DNA from: Guadua angustifolia
Taxonomy: Eukaryota; Streptophyta; Magnoliopsida; Poales; Poaceae
DNA length: 64,000 nt
NCBI GenBank assembly: GCA_036346375.1
Contig: CM070502.1
Location: 15,724,924 to 15,788,923, forward strand
Reading direction: 5' to 3'
Part shown: piece by piece, positions 36,166 to 47,821 of the stretch
Position numbering within the stretch: position 1 is the first letter of the stretch
Layout of the letters: each line of letters opens with the position of its first letter
Translations under genes and position numbers: made by a program
Notes under the pieces: generated by a model
Told to the model about the DNA's origin: nothing
The model's database searches: none
Seen by the model: only the letters and a program-made list of their open reading frames with translations

Positions 36166-36811
36166 GTTCCCTAAATAAAATACACAACAATCAGTTATGC
36201 AAATAACATTCTCTTGACCAAATCAGAACATAACCGTTGTTTCAACGGTGCAGCTACCCTCGTTACAGCCAGTTGTACATGCTAAGCTGATTTTGACTTG
36301 AAAAAACAGCTTTAGATCAAATAATTTGGTAGGAAATATTAGCTCTTAATTTTTCTTTTCTATGTTTTACACCCATCTATTGGTAAATTAATCATCCAAA
36401 TCAGGACCAGCAATTTGGTAAATTAATCATCCAAATGCCCATTTGTTTGTCCTTACTGTGAGCTTGATTTTGGCAAATCAAGATGCCAAACAAGAAAACA
36501 AAACTCTTCTTTACAGTGAAGTTCAACTAGTACCTGCAATGTATTGAGTAGCTCAGTTCAAAAAAAAAAAAAAAAACTCAGGCTACACTAGTATCTCGAA
36601 AAACCAAAAGCTAGATGATCCTCCAGAAGAAATGCACTCCTCTGGTTTCAAGATTTAGTTGGAACAGCAACAAAGTGGAGGAGCTAGAGAAAAGAAAAAC
36701 CAACAATAATGGCAAAAATAATAGCGTAGTAAAGCAGTACAAAATTAATACCTAACTAATGAAGATTTGATATATCCATGTCAATTATATCTTTGTCAAC
36801 AATAGTACAAG

Positions 36812-36816
36812 AATAT
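36812..36816. other. Target site duplication of element B, left copy (AATAT)
   Basis: AATAT precedes the left LTR and is repeated exactly at 48511-48515 after the right LTR, proving a single insertion event. Confidence 0.9.
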
Positions 36817-37488
36817 TGTCGACGATTCGGGACAGGGTCCCCCGCCGAGCTTACTTGTTGAATGAGGGATCAACCTAGGGCCCCTTTTCCGCAAGGGTTA
36901 TCGTCTGAGAGTATGCCGAGCAACGGAACGAAGGTATACCGGGCGATTGTAAGGCACAGGGGGTCGTTTTTGTTTGGTTCGGGCCTCTCACGGGGGAGAT
37001 AATAACCCTACGTCCAGTGATTGCACTAGTATGTGAAAGTGGGTTACAATGCGCTTGCTCGGGAGGCGCTGAACGATCCTAAGGGCTCCGTAAATGGCGA
37101 GGTGTGTAAGTGTGTGTAGTCTGAAGGTCCAACCCTCAAAGACATCGGGAGGGGTATTTATAGAGAATTACAGAGACAAATCACTTAATCGTGGGGCGCT
37201 TCATCAGAGAGGCGCATGCGGCATAGTAGCCGCGCCATCCGCCGAGTACCATGCGGCGTGGATGCTGGAGCGCAGATCAAGGCGGCGCAGAGCCGGGGCG
37301 TAGCGTATCCCGGCGCTGATATCCTCGCCGCGGCATTAAATGCCACGTCGCCTTGTCGTGGCCCCCGAGCTTCATTGCTCGGCCGGGAAGTTCTGCGAAG
37401 GTCGGGCATGGACGCGTTGCGGGCAGGGCATGGACTACCGGCACCGGGGCCGATGGTCGTCTCAGACGCGTTACATCAATCTCGACTA
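36817..37488 (-). repeat. 3' LTR of element B
   Basis: It begins TGTCGACGATTCGGG on the plus strand, identical to the right LTR, and ends at TCGACTA, where the right LTR ends CCCCGACA. Several one- to four-base deletions distinguish it from its partner. Confidence 0.92.
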
Positions 37489-37507
37489 CCTAGCCCCGAG
37501 GCTAAAG
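37489..37507 (-). other. Polypurine tract of element B
   Basis: On the minus strand AGCCTCGGGGCTAGG directly precedes the 3' LTR. CTCGGGG-CTA tracts at this position are usual in grass Tat-type elements and prime plus-strand DNA. Confidence 0.6.
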
Positions 37508-38295
37508 GGGGAAAGGTCTTGAAGAGGCCCCCGCCTTAAGCCTCTAAACTCCTCGAAAAAGAGGGATTGGAGTCATGCGGTGAAAAAGCTACCGCGGGAC
37601 CCGAGCTTCCTTGCTCGGGGTGAGAGGGATCTTGGTAGCGAAAAACTGCTATGGCGCTCGAGCAACTATGCTCGGAGCGGGAACCTTCTTGGCGAAGAAT
37701 CGCATGCAAACATCCGGCCGCCACGCCGGGAGAAAAATCGCCCAATGAGACCGAAAGCGTACTTGGCCGAGACCTGGACCAAATAGCTCTTGTGAGTGGA
37801 GCGCGCGAAATTTTGCAGCGGTTCCTTCTTCATGAAGCGTCATGGCTCTCGACGATTTTTCGAGGCTGCGCCCCGCCAGCCCGCTTTGGAGACCGAACGC
37901 CGCCTTGCGACAATCGATCGCCTTTACGATCCACCCAACTTCTCCACCTACAAATTACATCGGGCACGCCTCGAAAAGGCCTGCTACTTTCTTTTTCATC
38001 TTCCGCGCAAACACTCCGGCCCAGATTTCCTATCTTCCAAACTCCCTCTCATTCTTCTGCGCTCAGTTCGGTGAGTCCTCCCATAGCGGTTCGGTGCGAG
38101 CAAGATCACGGCGGAGAGGCTCGAGTCTGCCGCAGGATCACGGATACGGATCCTTATTCTTGGAGGGTCCGGATGGCGAAGGAGCCACGGCACTGCATGT
38201 GACAGCGAGATAGTCTCGTGTGAGCTCTACCGAATCAGCGGGCTCGAATGCCCGAGAGCGCGAGTTCTGGAGGCGTGATAGAGCAATGCCGGTGT

Positions 38296-41190
38296 GAGGT
38301 CACTCACCAACCCTAACTCCATCCTTGTTACGAACATTTTGCTCACCTCTGCGAAGGCCGTGGGCGTCCTTCCACTGGGACCTTTTCTTCCATTTTACAA
38401 CCTTTTCCGCATCAGGGGCTCTTCGCTCACGGTGCCCTATCTCACTTTGAGGCCCAATCGCCCGTCTGAGTTCCCGTCTTCACCCTCAAGGACTCTGTTG
38501 CGGGTGGGCGAGCATTAGTTCTACTGCGGAAGCTGCGGGAGCTCTGCGCTACACCGGGCGGCGCTAAATACCGAGACGCCGCGCTCGCCGGCATGGCAGC
38601 CCGAGGAGGAGCGGATCCTGATGACGATCCACGAGCTCACAAACATGGGGCTCACCGGGCGGGATATCGTCCGCGACTTCCTTGGGAACCGGATATCCCC
38701 GCTGAGGCAGAGAGAGCACCCTTTCTTCAAAATCGGCGGGTGGGACGACATCACCCGCGAAGGAGAATCGGGTAAGGTCCCATGACTTGCGGCAATTTTG
38801 TCCCGCATATACTGCTCGAGCCCGTGCTGACCCCTGTGCAATGTGGTGACGACCGGACTTCGATTTGGGTCGAGAAGAGGGTTCTTGAGATGTTCGGCAC
38901 CCGAAGAACAAGGAGCTTCTGCGACCGCCAAGTCAGAGAACGTGCTTGCTTTCGGTCGACGTGGTAAGCCTCCTTGGCCATTTGTGCTCGGGAAGGGCAT
39001 CCGAAGCCACGAGTACTTGCGCACGGAACAACATCCGAGCCACTCGACGACCTTCCATTGTCCTTTGGTAGGAGAAGACCGCCTCGAGGTGGGCGTGGCG
39101 AGCTCAAATCCAAGGTGGGTAGATGTGGCGTGCTCCTTCCATGACCAAGGCCAAAAAGGGAAGGGCAAAGGTCGGTATGACCACCCCATAGCACCAAGGC
39201 GTCAAAGAGGCACACAATGACACGGAGACCCCCGGCGACACTTGGAGTATGCGTCGGATGGAGGTAAGCCGCTGAGCTCTGGTTGAAGAATTATAGCACA
39301 GCAATTCGGATCGAACAAATCGAGGCGGAGGAGATTGATCGAGGATGGTGCAGCGCGGCAGACGCATGGCGAGGGAGATCGAGGATGTGAGGACCACGCG
39401 ACCGAAGCCGCCAAGGCTCGGGAGTTCGGGATCATCGGTCGTCGCAACTCACGTAATGGAGCCCGAGCAATCGGAAAAGCGTTAGTGGGGGTCGACATGG
39501 AGGAGGTCGACCCCAAAGCTGGCGAGCATCACCCAAGCCGCCGATGAAGGCTAAAGCGGTGCTTGCGCGGCGGAGAATCAACCACCGTGACGAGGAAGGC
39601 GCGCCAAGGGTGAGTCTCGATACATGCTTGGCTTTAGCTTTGTTTTCGTGTTAGCCGACCGAGCTAGCCCCACCTAAGCGATGTGGGCGACATAGCTCGT
39701 AAGTCTATTCGGATGCCGAAAAGTGGCTTACGAGATCCTTGACAATGTCTTAGCTGCGATATGCTCGATCGCCGACATTGTGATGGCCGAGGAGTGGAGG
39801 CGGTGGAGAAGTTCGTCGCCGATGACCAAGGCGGGCGAAACCCAGCCTCCCGAGCACGGATGGCGGCGAGAGGTGGTCGAGCTTCAAGATTCGGACGAAG
39901 AATCGCCCAAGAAGGCTTGAAGCCTCGGCGAACAACATGCTCGGCGACCTTCCGCTGCCCGGGCGAACAACGTCTTGGAGGAGGGCAGAGAAGACCACGA
40001 GCAAGAGCTCGCTCGGGGAGGGAGCGAGGCGCCCATGGCGATTCCCGCCTCGGGAAGCTTGTCGCCCCTGAGCGGCCCGCCTTTTCGAGGATTCGGGCTT
40101 GAGCGTCCCCCCGCCGAGGCAGGAGAGCTCGGCGGCTGCGATCTTTGAGCAATACCGGGTGAACTCTGGCATAGCGTTGCGAGGTAAGGATGTTCTGGTA
40201 CCACCCCGACTTTCCTTCTTTGGATTTTGCGGGGGGAGCCTTACTTAGGGTATTTTCCGTCTGCAGCTTCTTGAAAAAACCCTGAACGACTTTGAAGAGG
40301 TGCTAATCGTCCCCAACTCCGTGAGCCGCTTCTATGAAGAAAGCGGCTTCGTGCCAATAAATTTGGAGGAGAAAGTGGGCGAACTCAAGCAGGAGGTCGC
40401 CCTGCTTGAGCAAAGACGCCTCGAGACGGAGCGCAGCGTCTCCGAGTCCAAGGAACGTTTCCTCGTGCTCGAGCGGGAGCTTGAGCAAGAAAGGTCGGGC
40501 TCTCGCTTGTGCAAGGAGAACGCTGCCGCCGCCGAGAAGAGGGTGCTCGCGCTCGAGCAAGAGTTGGGACAGTTGAGGCAAGCCGCCGGTGCGTCGGAGA
40601 AGGACCTTGCCCTTAGCCAGGACAAAGTCCGCGGCCTCGAGCAAGAGCTTCAACAACGGAAGGAGCATGCCCGGACCCTGGAGGCCAGGGTGGTCGAGCT
40701 CGAGGGGTCCAGTGAGGCCAAGGAAGAACTTGAGCGGTGGAAGCGGAACGCCAGCCATCTGGAGAAGGACCTAGCCCTTAGCAGAAAGGCTCTCGGCCGG
40801 CGGGAGCTCGGGCGGGAAAGGGCGTGCCCAGCGCTCGGGCCAAGGTGGCGAACTAGGCGGGCGGCGCGGGCGACCCGCTCTCGCCGACCAGGATAAAGAA
40901 GAGATCGAGCAACTCCGTGAGGAGGCCAACGAGGTCATGAAGCCGGTGAAGGTGATCGATCTCGTGCCAAAATTGCCGATTATAGGCGAAGCTTTCCTTG
41001 GCGCTCGGGCGATGCGGCTCATAGAGTTGTATACTTTTTGCTTCGGAAAACTTTTGGGTGGCGACGTCTTGAATGAAAATTCTTCCTTGGTCGATTGTAG
41101 TATACGTAGCGGTGCCTTTTTCTTTTCTGCGAAGATGATCTGCGAGATAGGCGAGGTCGGTCGATGCATGGGCGACCACGAACTGAAGTA
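38296..41190 (+). pseudogene. Antisense gene (aORF) of element B: transposase_28-like domain plus coiled coil
   Basis: This decayed gene runs on the strand opposite to gag-pol. Piece one (38296-38515) has NPNSILV and FLPFYNLFRIRG, resembling the 'gypsy type transposon' (transposase_28-like) domain of grass proteins. Piece two (38561-38770) reads ERILMTIHELTNMGLTGRDI, then VRDFLGNRISPLRQREHPFF, a well-conserved stretch of the same protein family. Piece three (40267-40896) is a coiled coil with heptads of Leu/Glu (VGELKQEVALLEQRRLETER and repeats). A GT (40184) and AG (40266) suggest an 83-base intron before it, although the phase does not close exactly. A tail (DKEEIEQLREEANEVMKPVK) follows. 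The function of such proteins is not known. Stops and frameshifts make this copy inactive. Confidence 0.7.
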
Positions 41191-41804
41191 AGTTGCAAAA
41201 GGAATGACTTCGCGTCGTAAGGCGATGCTCGACGGGGAGCAACACTTTACGGCGAGTAGTGTCTTAGCGATAAAAATACGCGAGCTCGGGAACTCGCTTC
41301 CATCCAGCCCCCACTGCGAATAATGCTCGTGCACCAAATTGTGAGCACGAGTTTGTTCGCAGGAGAGGTGAAGGAAAACGCGCGGCCCCTCCGACCAAAG
41401 CAACGGCTCAGGCGAGCAACAAGCGTGGGATAGGTCGGTGGAGGAAAACGAGCGTGTGCTGAAATTTGTTAACGCTTAGGGCGTCGTCCCTAATTTGCGG
41501 TGTTGCTTTCGTTTGAAGGGAGGGCGCGTGGGCAATTGACGAAGTGTGTAGCGACCAACACGCGCAAGCCGAGCTAAAACTCGGACCGACCGAAAGGGTG
41601 TCTGTTTGCGACTTGTATCGCGCAGCGAATAGCTACTGCGGACCATGGTCGGCTTATCGAGACCGAAGCCTTTGGTGGTGAGCGTTTAGTGGGCGGATGT
41701 TGCTCACGGTACGTTGTGTCATTATGCACGCGCAATCCCGTGGCAGCAGGATGAAAGGGTGCGGTCGGATGAAAGCATATTGCTCGAAAAGTAGGGACGC
41801 GGAT

Positions 41805-43054
41805 TTACAACATAACGTAAGCAGTTATGAGTTTAGACATAGAACTTGCGCGGTGATCGATGTTCCATGAATTGGGGAGCTCGCGGCCGTCCTCCATGGC
41901 AAGGCGGACAGCCCCCGGGCGCGTCGCTGAGACGACCGTGAATGATCCTTCCCATTTGGGGGAGAGCTTGTTGGTCTTTGACAAGTCCTGAATTCGGCGT
42001 AGGACAAGGTCACCAACCTGCAAGGGTCGTGGTCGGACTGTCTTGACTGCGTGCTGGCGGAGTGCCTGTTGGTAGACGGCTGATCGGAGCTGTGCCTTGA
42101 GGCGAGATTCTTCGGCGAGATCGAGGTCTAGGCGACGCTCACGACCTTGGTGAACGGTGTCGGCCAAATGGACTCTTGGGGATCCGAGAACGATTTCGAC
42201 GGGCAAAACGGCCTCCGCACCATAGGCAATTTGGAATAGCGTTCGCCGTGGCTCGGCTTTCGTAGTGCGCCTGCAGACCGGAGGACGGAAGGAAGCTCGT
42301 CCACCCATGACCCGCCTTTGCCGGGAGAGGTCTTTGAAGACCCTTTTCTTGATGCCCTGGAGTATTTGGCGTTTGCTCTTTGGTTGCTCCATTGCTCTGC
42401 GGATGAGCTCTGAGGAAAACAGATCTTTGTTCCTATTTCCTCATGATGAGGCTTGAAGCAAATTCCGGTGAACGCGAGTGCCATTATCTCGTGATGAGGC
42501 GATTGGGTACCAAGCAGCGTAACCACGGCTGCGAAAAAATCTCTTGGTCGCTTGAGCGAAATGGTTGAAGCGGCTCGGTCTCGATCCACTTAGAGAAAGT
42601 GTCGATAGCTACGAGCAAGAATTTGCAACCCTTTCGACCCGGGAAAGGCCGAGGATGTCGGCCCCTGTGTCGAGAATAGCCATGAGTGGGATGGTTTGCG
42701 TAGCGTCTGTTGGCCGGTGGGACTTCGAGCGTGGAATTGGCACGCCTGGCAGGTCGCCACGATCGCCCGGGCGTCGTCTAGCGCTGTTGGCCAATAATAT
42801 CCCAGGCGAAATGCTTTGCTCACGAGCGTTCGGAAAGACGAGTGAGCTCCGCACATCCCTTCGTGGATATCTCTGAGAAGGAATTCGCCCTCTTCTCGAG
42901 ATATGCACTTGGAGAGGACTCCAAGTGCCCTTTTGCGGTATAGGCGCCCTCTACGAGCTTGTAGACGGAGGATCGCCTTTTCAGCCAGGAACGCTCGGCT
43001 TCTTCCTCGGGCAATGTCCCATGGGCAAGATACTGGATGAATGGCGCCATCCAA
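41805..43054 (-). pseudogene. Integrase of element B, frameshifted
   Basis: The zinc-binding HHCC domain is clear in the 43054-42590 frame: DIHEGMCGAHSS, about 30 residues, then CQACQFHA. The central catalytic part (42589-42390) is broken across frames. The C-terminal part is in 42392-41805, with FQIAYGAEAVLPVEIVLGSP, then LSPKWEGSFTVVSATRPGAV and LPNSWNIDH near the end, the usual close of Tat-type integrases. Integrase would insert element DNA in the nucleus. At least two frameshifts inactivate it. Confidence 0.85.
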
Positions 43055-43107
43055 TCTGCACCTTGCTCGAGGAAGGAGACGTTACCGCACGTCTCTTGCG
43101 CCTCCTC

Positions 43108-43262
43108 TACAGAGGGAATGGAGGGCGGATGCTCGGCAGCGCCGGCGGCATCTGAGGTGGTGCCTCCTCTCAGAGAGGAATGGAGGGCTTCAGCGATGCT
43201 CGGCGGCGGCGGTATCTGGGTGGTGCCTCCTCTGAGAGGAATGGAGGGCAGATGCTCAGCAG
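43108..43262 (-). repeat. Tandem repeats in the RNase H-integrase linker of element B
   Basis: Three copies of a unit containing GCCTCCTCT..GAGAGGAATGG start near 43108, 43161 and 43224. In the minus frame they give repeated HSSLRGGTT / PSIPLRGGTT peptides between RNase H and integrase. Confidence 0.7.
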
Positions 43263-43450
43263 ATGGGGCGAACAAGCTGCGGAACCGACCTTAGAAAGAT
43301 GGTCGGGGGAATTGTCCTTCCCGGGATGTAGAGTACTTGAAATTTCTAAAGTACCACTCCATCTTCCTCACCTCAACCAAGTAAAGCGCCATTGAGTGAT
43401 CTAACACCGATACTCCTTGTTTACTTGGTTAACGACCACCGAATCGCCCT

Positions 43451-43768
43451 TCACGGTCGGTCATTTGGACTCGGCGCTTTGGACGCGGAGTCCGCCAAGA
43501 GGCCTTCATACTCCGCCGCATTGTTTGTTGCGGGAAGTGTAATTGAATAGCGATCAAGCCGATCCTTGAGGACACAAGACCACGCCTTGACCCGGCGTTC
43601 AAAGCTCGGGACCGTCAAGTACATGGTCCAACGACCGGCCTCGGTCGTGGTCCTTGGTGGTGGGTCATTTGGGTTAATCCATTCCACCACAAGTCCGCTA
43701 GAATTTGAGATTTGATCGCGGTGCGGGCAGAGAAGTGGACATCGAACTCTGCGAGTTCCATGGCCCAC
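43451..43768 (-). pseudogene. RNase H domain of element B
   Basis: The minus frame contains WTMYLTVPSFERRVKAWS and LKDRLDRYSITLPATNNAAE followed by YEGLLA. NNAAEYEGLL is the RNase H segment with a catalytic Glu. The expected first Asp (YLDGS) is altered to YLTVPS. The enzyme would degrade the RNA strand during reverse transcription. Confidence 0.8.
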
Positions 43769-44133
43769 TTCGCTATCCGGCCGATGGCGTCCAAATTTCT
43801 TAGGATCTCCCTAAGTGGAAAGCTGGTCGGGACAACGACCTTGTGAGCTTGGAAGTAGTGGGCGGCTTCCTCGAGGCTCTGACGGCGAGTATAAGAGTTT
43901 CGGACCTCGGTGCGCTCCTTTGGTCCGTGCAACACTTGCCGACGTATATCTGCGGTATTGCGTCCTTCTCGCTCTGCTTGACAAGACCGCGCTTCTGACT
44001 GGGCGTCATTGCGAGTATAAGCGGCTCCCCGACCTTGGCGTGGCGAGGATCGGAGGGTCGACAGCATCTTGTTTGAGTTCCTCGAATGAGCGGTTAACCG
44101 TCGTCTGTGCGAAACCATCATGCTGCGGGCGCC

Positions 44134-44878
44134 TTAAAGAAGGGCAAGCCGCGCCCCCACCGAAATGAAGCGGCTTAAAGCGCCATTCGTCGGTCGTGGT
44201 TTGAACCTCCTTACCGAGTTTGGGGTCGCATTCTTCGATGGCCGATCTTTTCCGGGTTGGCGCCGATGCCTGCGACCGATGATATACCCGAGCACTTTAT
44301 GGGATTTTACACCAAAACGACTTTTCGGGTTAAGCTTTATTCGATGCCTCACGGAGATTACAAAAGGTCTCCTCAAGGTCGGATATATGGCACGAGGATT
44401 TTACTCTTAACTACGATGTCATCTACATATACCTCCGTGTTAAGCCTATCTGCTCTAGGAAGGTCTTTTGCATCAAGCGCGGAAGGTCGCCCCGCTGCCG
44501 CAGACCGAAAGACATGGTCGTAGCGTAGCGTCGTCAAGGGCGTGATGAAGGAAGTCTTCTCCTCGTCCCCAGGAACAAAGCTAATCTGGTGATAACCCGA
44601 ATATCGTCGTAAAGCTCATTACAGGATTCGCCGTCGCGTCCACCACCGGTCGATGCGCGGTAGAGGAAGTTGTCCTTCGGCATGCGGCGTTTAAACCGGT
44701 GTGGTCGACACATCGCCATTGCCCCCTTCTTCTTGACGACACGGATTCGCCACCACTCCGTGTGCCCGACTTCTCGACGGCCGGCCTTGAGGAGCTTTTT
44801 CGAGTTCTTCCGGATGATTACTGTTTCTCCGGGAAAATCGCCTGAGCCTCTGGCGCCTGAGTCTTTGTCGGTGAGCAA
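44134..44878 (-). pseudogene. Reverse transcriptase of element B, heavily frameshifted
   Basis: Fragments in different frames match the reverse transcriptase of element A: RVVKKKGAMAMCRPHRF and PKDNFL at 44800-44690, and thumb residues RIKLNPKSRFGVKSHKVLGY at about 44350. The YVDD region is destroyed by indels. The copy is more damaged than that of element A. Confidence 0.8.
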
Positions 44879-44981
44879 CCCGACAGTGCTCGATCACCTC
44901 CCTTGGGACCCCGGGCATATCGGACGGCTCCCAGGCGAACACGTCCGAGCTCCTCCGGAGGAAGGTGATGAGCTCGAGTTC

Positions 44982-45662
44982 CTATTTGGGGTCTAAGGAA
45001 GACCCCAAATGGAGGACCTTGGTCGGGTCAGCCTCGTCGAGAGGGACCGCCTTGGTTTCTCCTCCGGGCTGGAGGGTGACTTTAGGCCGGGAAGGTGCCG
45101 GTGCTTGGTCGGGGCCACGCTGAGGCAGCTGCCCGACCATGTCGAGGGACTTCTCATCGCAGCTCAGGGCCGCCCTGTGGTCGCCCTTCACGGTGACGAC
45201 GCCTTTGGGTCCGGGGACCTTTAGGCAGTGATAGGCGTGATGCGTGGCGACCATGAACTTGGAGAGGGCCGGCCTGCCCAAGATGGCGTTGTAGGCCGAC
45301 CTAAAGTCCACGACTTTGAAATTGACTAGCTCGGTCCGGAAGTTCGCGGTGTCCCCGAACGTTACGGGCAAGACGATCTGGCCCAAAGGCTTGATCGAGG
45401 TGCCGGGGACAATCCCGAAGAACGGGACAGCGATGCTCTTGATCTTGGAACGAGGGACCTGCATCTCGTCCAATACCGAAACGGATATGAGGTCCAAGGA
45501 GCTCCCGCCATCGATCAGGACCCGGCCGACTTTTGCGTTGTTGATGGTTGGGCTCACGACCAACGGGAGCTTCTGGGGTTTAGTCATTCCAAGGGGACAA
45601 TCATCCTTGGAGAACGTGATGGGCAACTCAGACCATCCGAGCAGCCAGACGGGGACTGCCAT
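44982..45662 (-). pseudogene. Retropepsin region of element B
   Basis: A single 226-residue frame holds the protease: WSELPITFSKDDCPLG, the catalytic loop VGRVLIDGGSSLDLI, the flap-region block SIAVPFFGIVPGTSIKPLGQ, and FRSAYNAILGRPALSKFMVA. Plant gypsy elements of this group use D-G-G-S rather than D-T/S-G. This is the least damaged part of the element, and its own frame is open, but it depends on a broken gag-pol for expression. Confidence 0.85.
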
Positions 45663-45699
45663 GGGCGATGTGGCCGACCTCCTGCGCGGCCTCCTTCAA

Positions 45700-47767
45700 A
45701 TCCTTCGGGACTTATAGGCCGAGGAGCCCCGAATATGACGGCGATGTGATTATGGGGTTCTGGTAATCCATGTCGTCGGGCGCGGCGGGCAAGGGCTTTT
45801 TGCTTTCTTGCTCTCCCCTTGCTTGGGAGAGCGGCATGGGGCCCTCGCCCTTGTAGAATTTCTCCAGCGATATGCCCAGTCCTCTGATAGCTATGAGGTC
45901 GTGGCCGACCACGATGGAAGCGGGCGAAGCGGTCGCCGTGGGGCGCCTTCTTCGCCGCGACCACAGCCCTCGCGACCTTAGTCGTCTTCGCCTTGGTCGG
46001 CGTCGTTGGCCGTTGTCTTGTGGCTGACCGACCACGCCACGTTGTATTGCATGAACTGCGAGAGCTTGGCGGCGTCGCTCGGCTGGCCGCGACCATGTCC
46101 GTAGCGCAATTTCTTCTTCTTCTTAACCTTCTTCATGGAGCAGGGGGTCCTTGCTCGAGGCGCCTCCGGCCGGCCGAGGCGGTAGCTTGCCCTCATCGAG
46201 TGCTTTTTTCCACCACTACGGCCGTCGGCGTTCAGCGTAGCTGATCGGCCCTCTGAAAGCGATTCGTTGGCGATAGGTCGGGGTGAATCTCCAAGTCTTG
46301 TGTGAAGCGGACGTCGCGGACCCCGAACTTGAAGGCCCGGACCACCGCTTCGTCCGAGATGCTCGGGATGGAGTTCCTTACCTTTATGAACCTTTGGACG
46401 AAGTCGCGTAGCGTTTCCTTGTCCGTTTGGATGAGCCGCTCGAGTCGCGCTTCGTTGCGGCGGTGTAGCAACTTTGGAAGTTTGCCATGAGGGCCTCCGA
46501 GAGCTGCCTCCACGAACGGATCGATCCCTCCTTCTGGTTAAAGAGCCAAGTCCTGGCGGAGCCGTCGAGGACCGTGGGGAGGTAGTTAGCCATGACCCCT
46601 TCGTCTCCGTCGGCCGCCTAGACGGCGGTGGAGTAGATCGAGATGAACTCGTCGGGGTTTTGGGTCCCGTTAAAACGTTCGATGTGGCCGGGCTTGAATT
46701 TGCTCGGCCACTTGACGTCGCGGAGGGACGCCGAGAAAGCCCGGCATCCGAACGCCGGGCCATCATGGCGAGCCCTCCGGGTGTGGCGGTCGTGGCGACC
46801 GGGACCCAGGCGGTCCTTGGCGCGCAAGGTGAGGCGAGAGAACACGCCCTCATGCCGGTGCGACGGTGGCGGGTTCGATGTGGAACATACGGAGCGCTCA
46901 CGGGCGGGCCGGGCATGCCCGTGAGCCCGTGAGGCTGCCCGGGAAGTACTCCGGACATCCTCATGGTGTTGACGCTGCTTTCCGGGGTTCCCCTGAGCAG
47001 GGCTTCGGGAGGCCCTGGGCGAGGAATGGCGCTTAACGTCCCGGGAAACATCCCGGGGCCCCTGAACGCCAGGGGGTCCTGGGAGCCCGATGTCGGCGGC
47101 AAGCTTTTCCATATTTTCGGCCACGAGGGCCCCCATGGCCGCCAGGTCCGCCTGGTTAGCGAAGTTCTGGAGGTTGCGCACGACCGTCGCCATGGCGCGA
47201 AGTCGCTCGGCGCTCTGAGGAGCAGCGGGAGGCGACCTTGAAGGGCGGCGGCGCTCGTACTCCGGGGAACGGTAACTGGGGTCCTTGCGAGCCCGGTCTC
47301 CGGCCCCGGTGCCAGCTCCGCCGCCGGATTGGCGGTGGGCGACCGCCGGGTCCCCGCCCAGGGATAGCTCCCGGTGCTGCTCACCATCGTTATGTCGGCG
47401 AGGAGGAGAGGCCGCTGGAGACAGCCGCTCCTCGTGGTCGTCCTCCCTTCCCGCCATGCAGACGCGGCGGGAGGACCAGGACTGCACGGGCGACACCGAA
47501 GTGGTGTCGTACGACGCGGTCCCCTGGCTGAGCTCGAGACGGTCGGGGGCGGTCCGACTGTCATATAGATCGCCAGATTCATCCTCGCAAGCGAGGGTAT
47601 CTGGCCGCGAGCGGAGGAAACGCTCTGGCCGCAGCCCACCGGAAAGACTCCGGTTTCGGTGGCTACGGATCGACCGCACCACCCATGCCGCCGCCGGGCG
47701 TAGTATTCATCGCCGTCCTCCACGTCGTCAAGACGCAGAGGTCTTGATTGTCTTGCGAGTTTGGCAT
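45700..47767 (-). pseudogene. gag of element B, frameshifted
   Basis: The start is at 47767 (MPNSQDNQDLCV), 55 bases after the LTR. The capsid domain is at 46600-46260 (RTWLFNQKEGSIRSWRQLSE, LRDFVQRFIKVRNSIPSISD, VRDVRFTQDLEIHPDLS). An Arg/Ser-rich variable region precedes it. Frameshifts at about 47720, 46615 and 46440 split the frame. Identity to the gag of element A is high in the capsid domain. Confidence 0.85.
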
Positions 47768-47802
47768 CCTCGGGGATCCCTTGCGAAGGACTTGATCGGT
47801 CC

Positions 47803-47819
47803 CCTCACGGACGGCGCCA
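47803..47819 (-). other. Primer binding site of element B (Asp-tRNA type)
   Basis: Two bases inside the 5' LTR the minus strand reads TGGCGCCGTCCG, complementary to the 3' end of plant tRNA-Asp (ending CGGCGCCA) over its first ten bases. Confidence 0.7.
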
Positions 47820-47821
47820 GC

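Noticed and set aside
38521..39215. Minus-strand frames of 222 and 154 codons in element B
   Set aside because: They lie opposite the conserved antisense-gene peptide on the plus strand and show no pol or gag motif.
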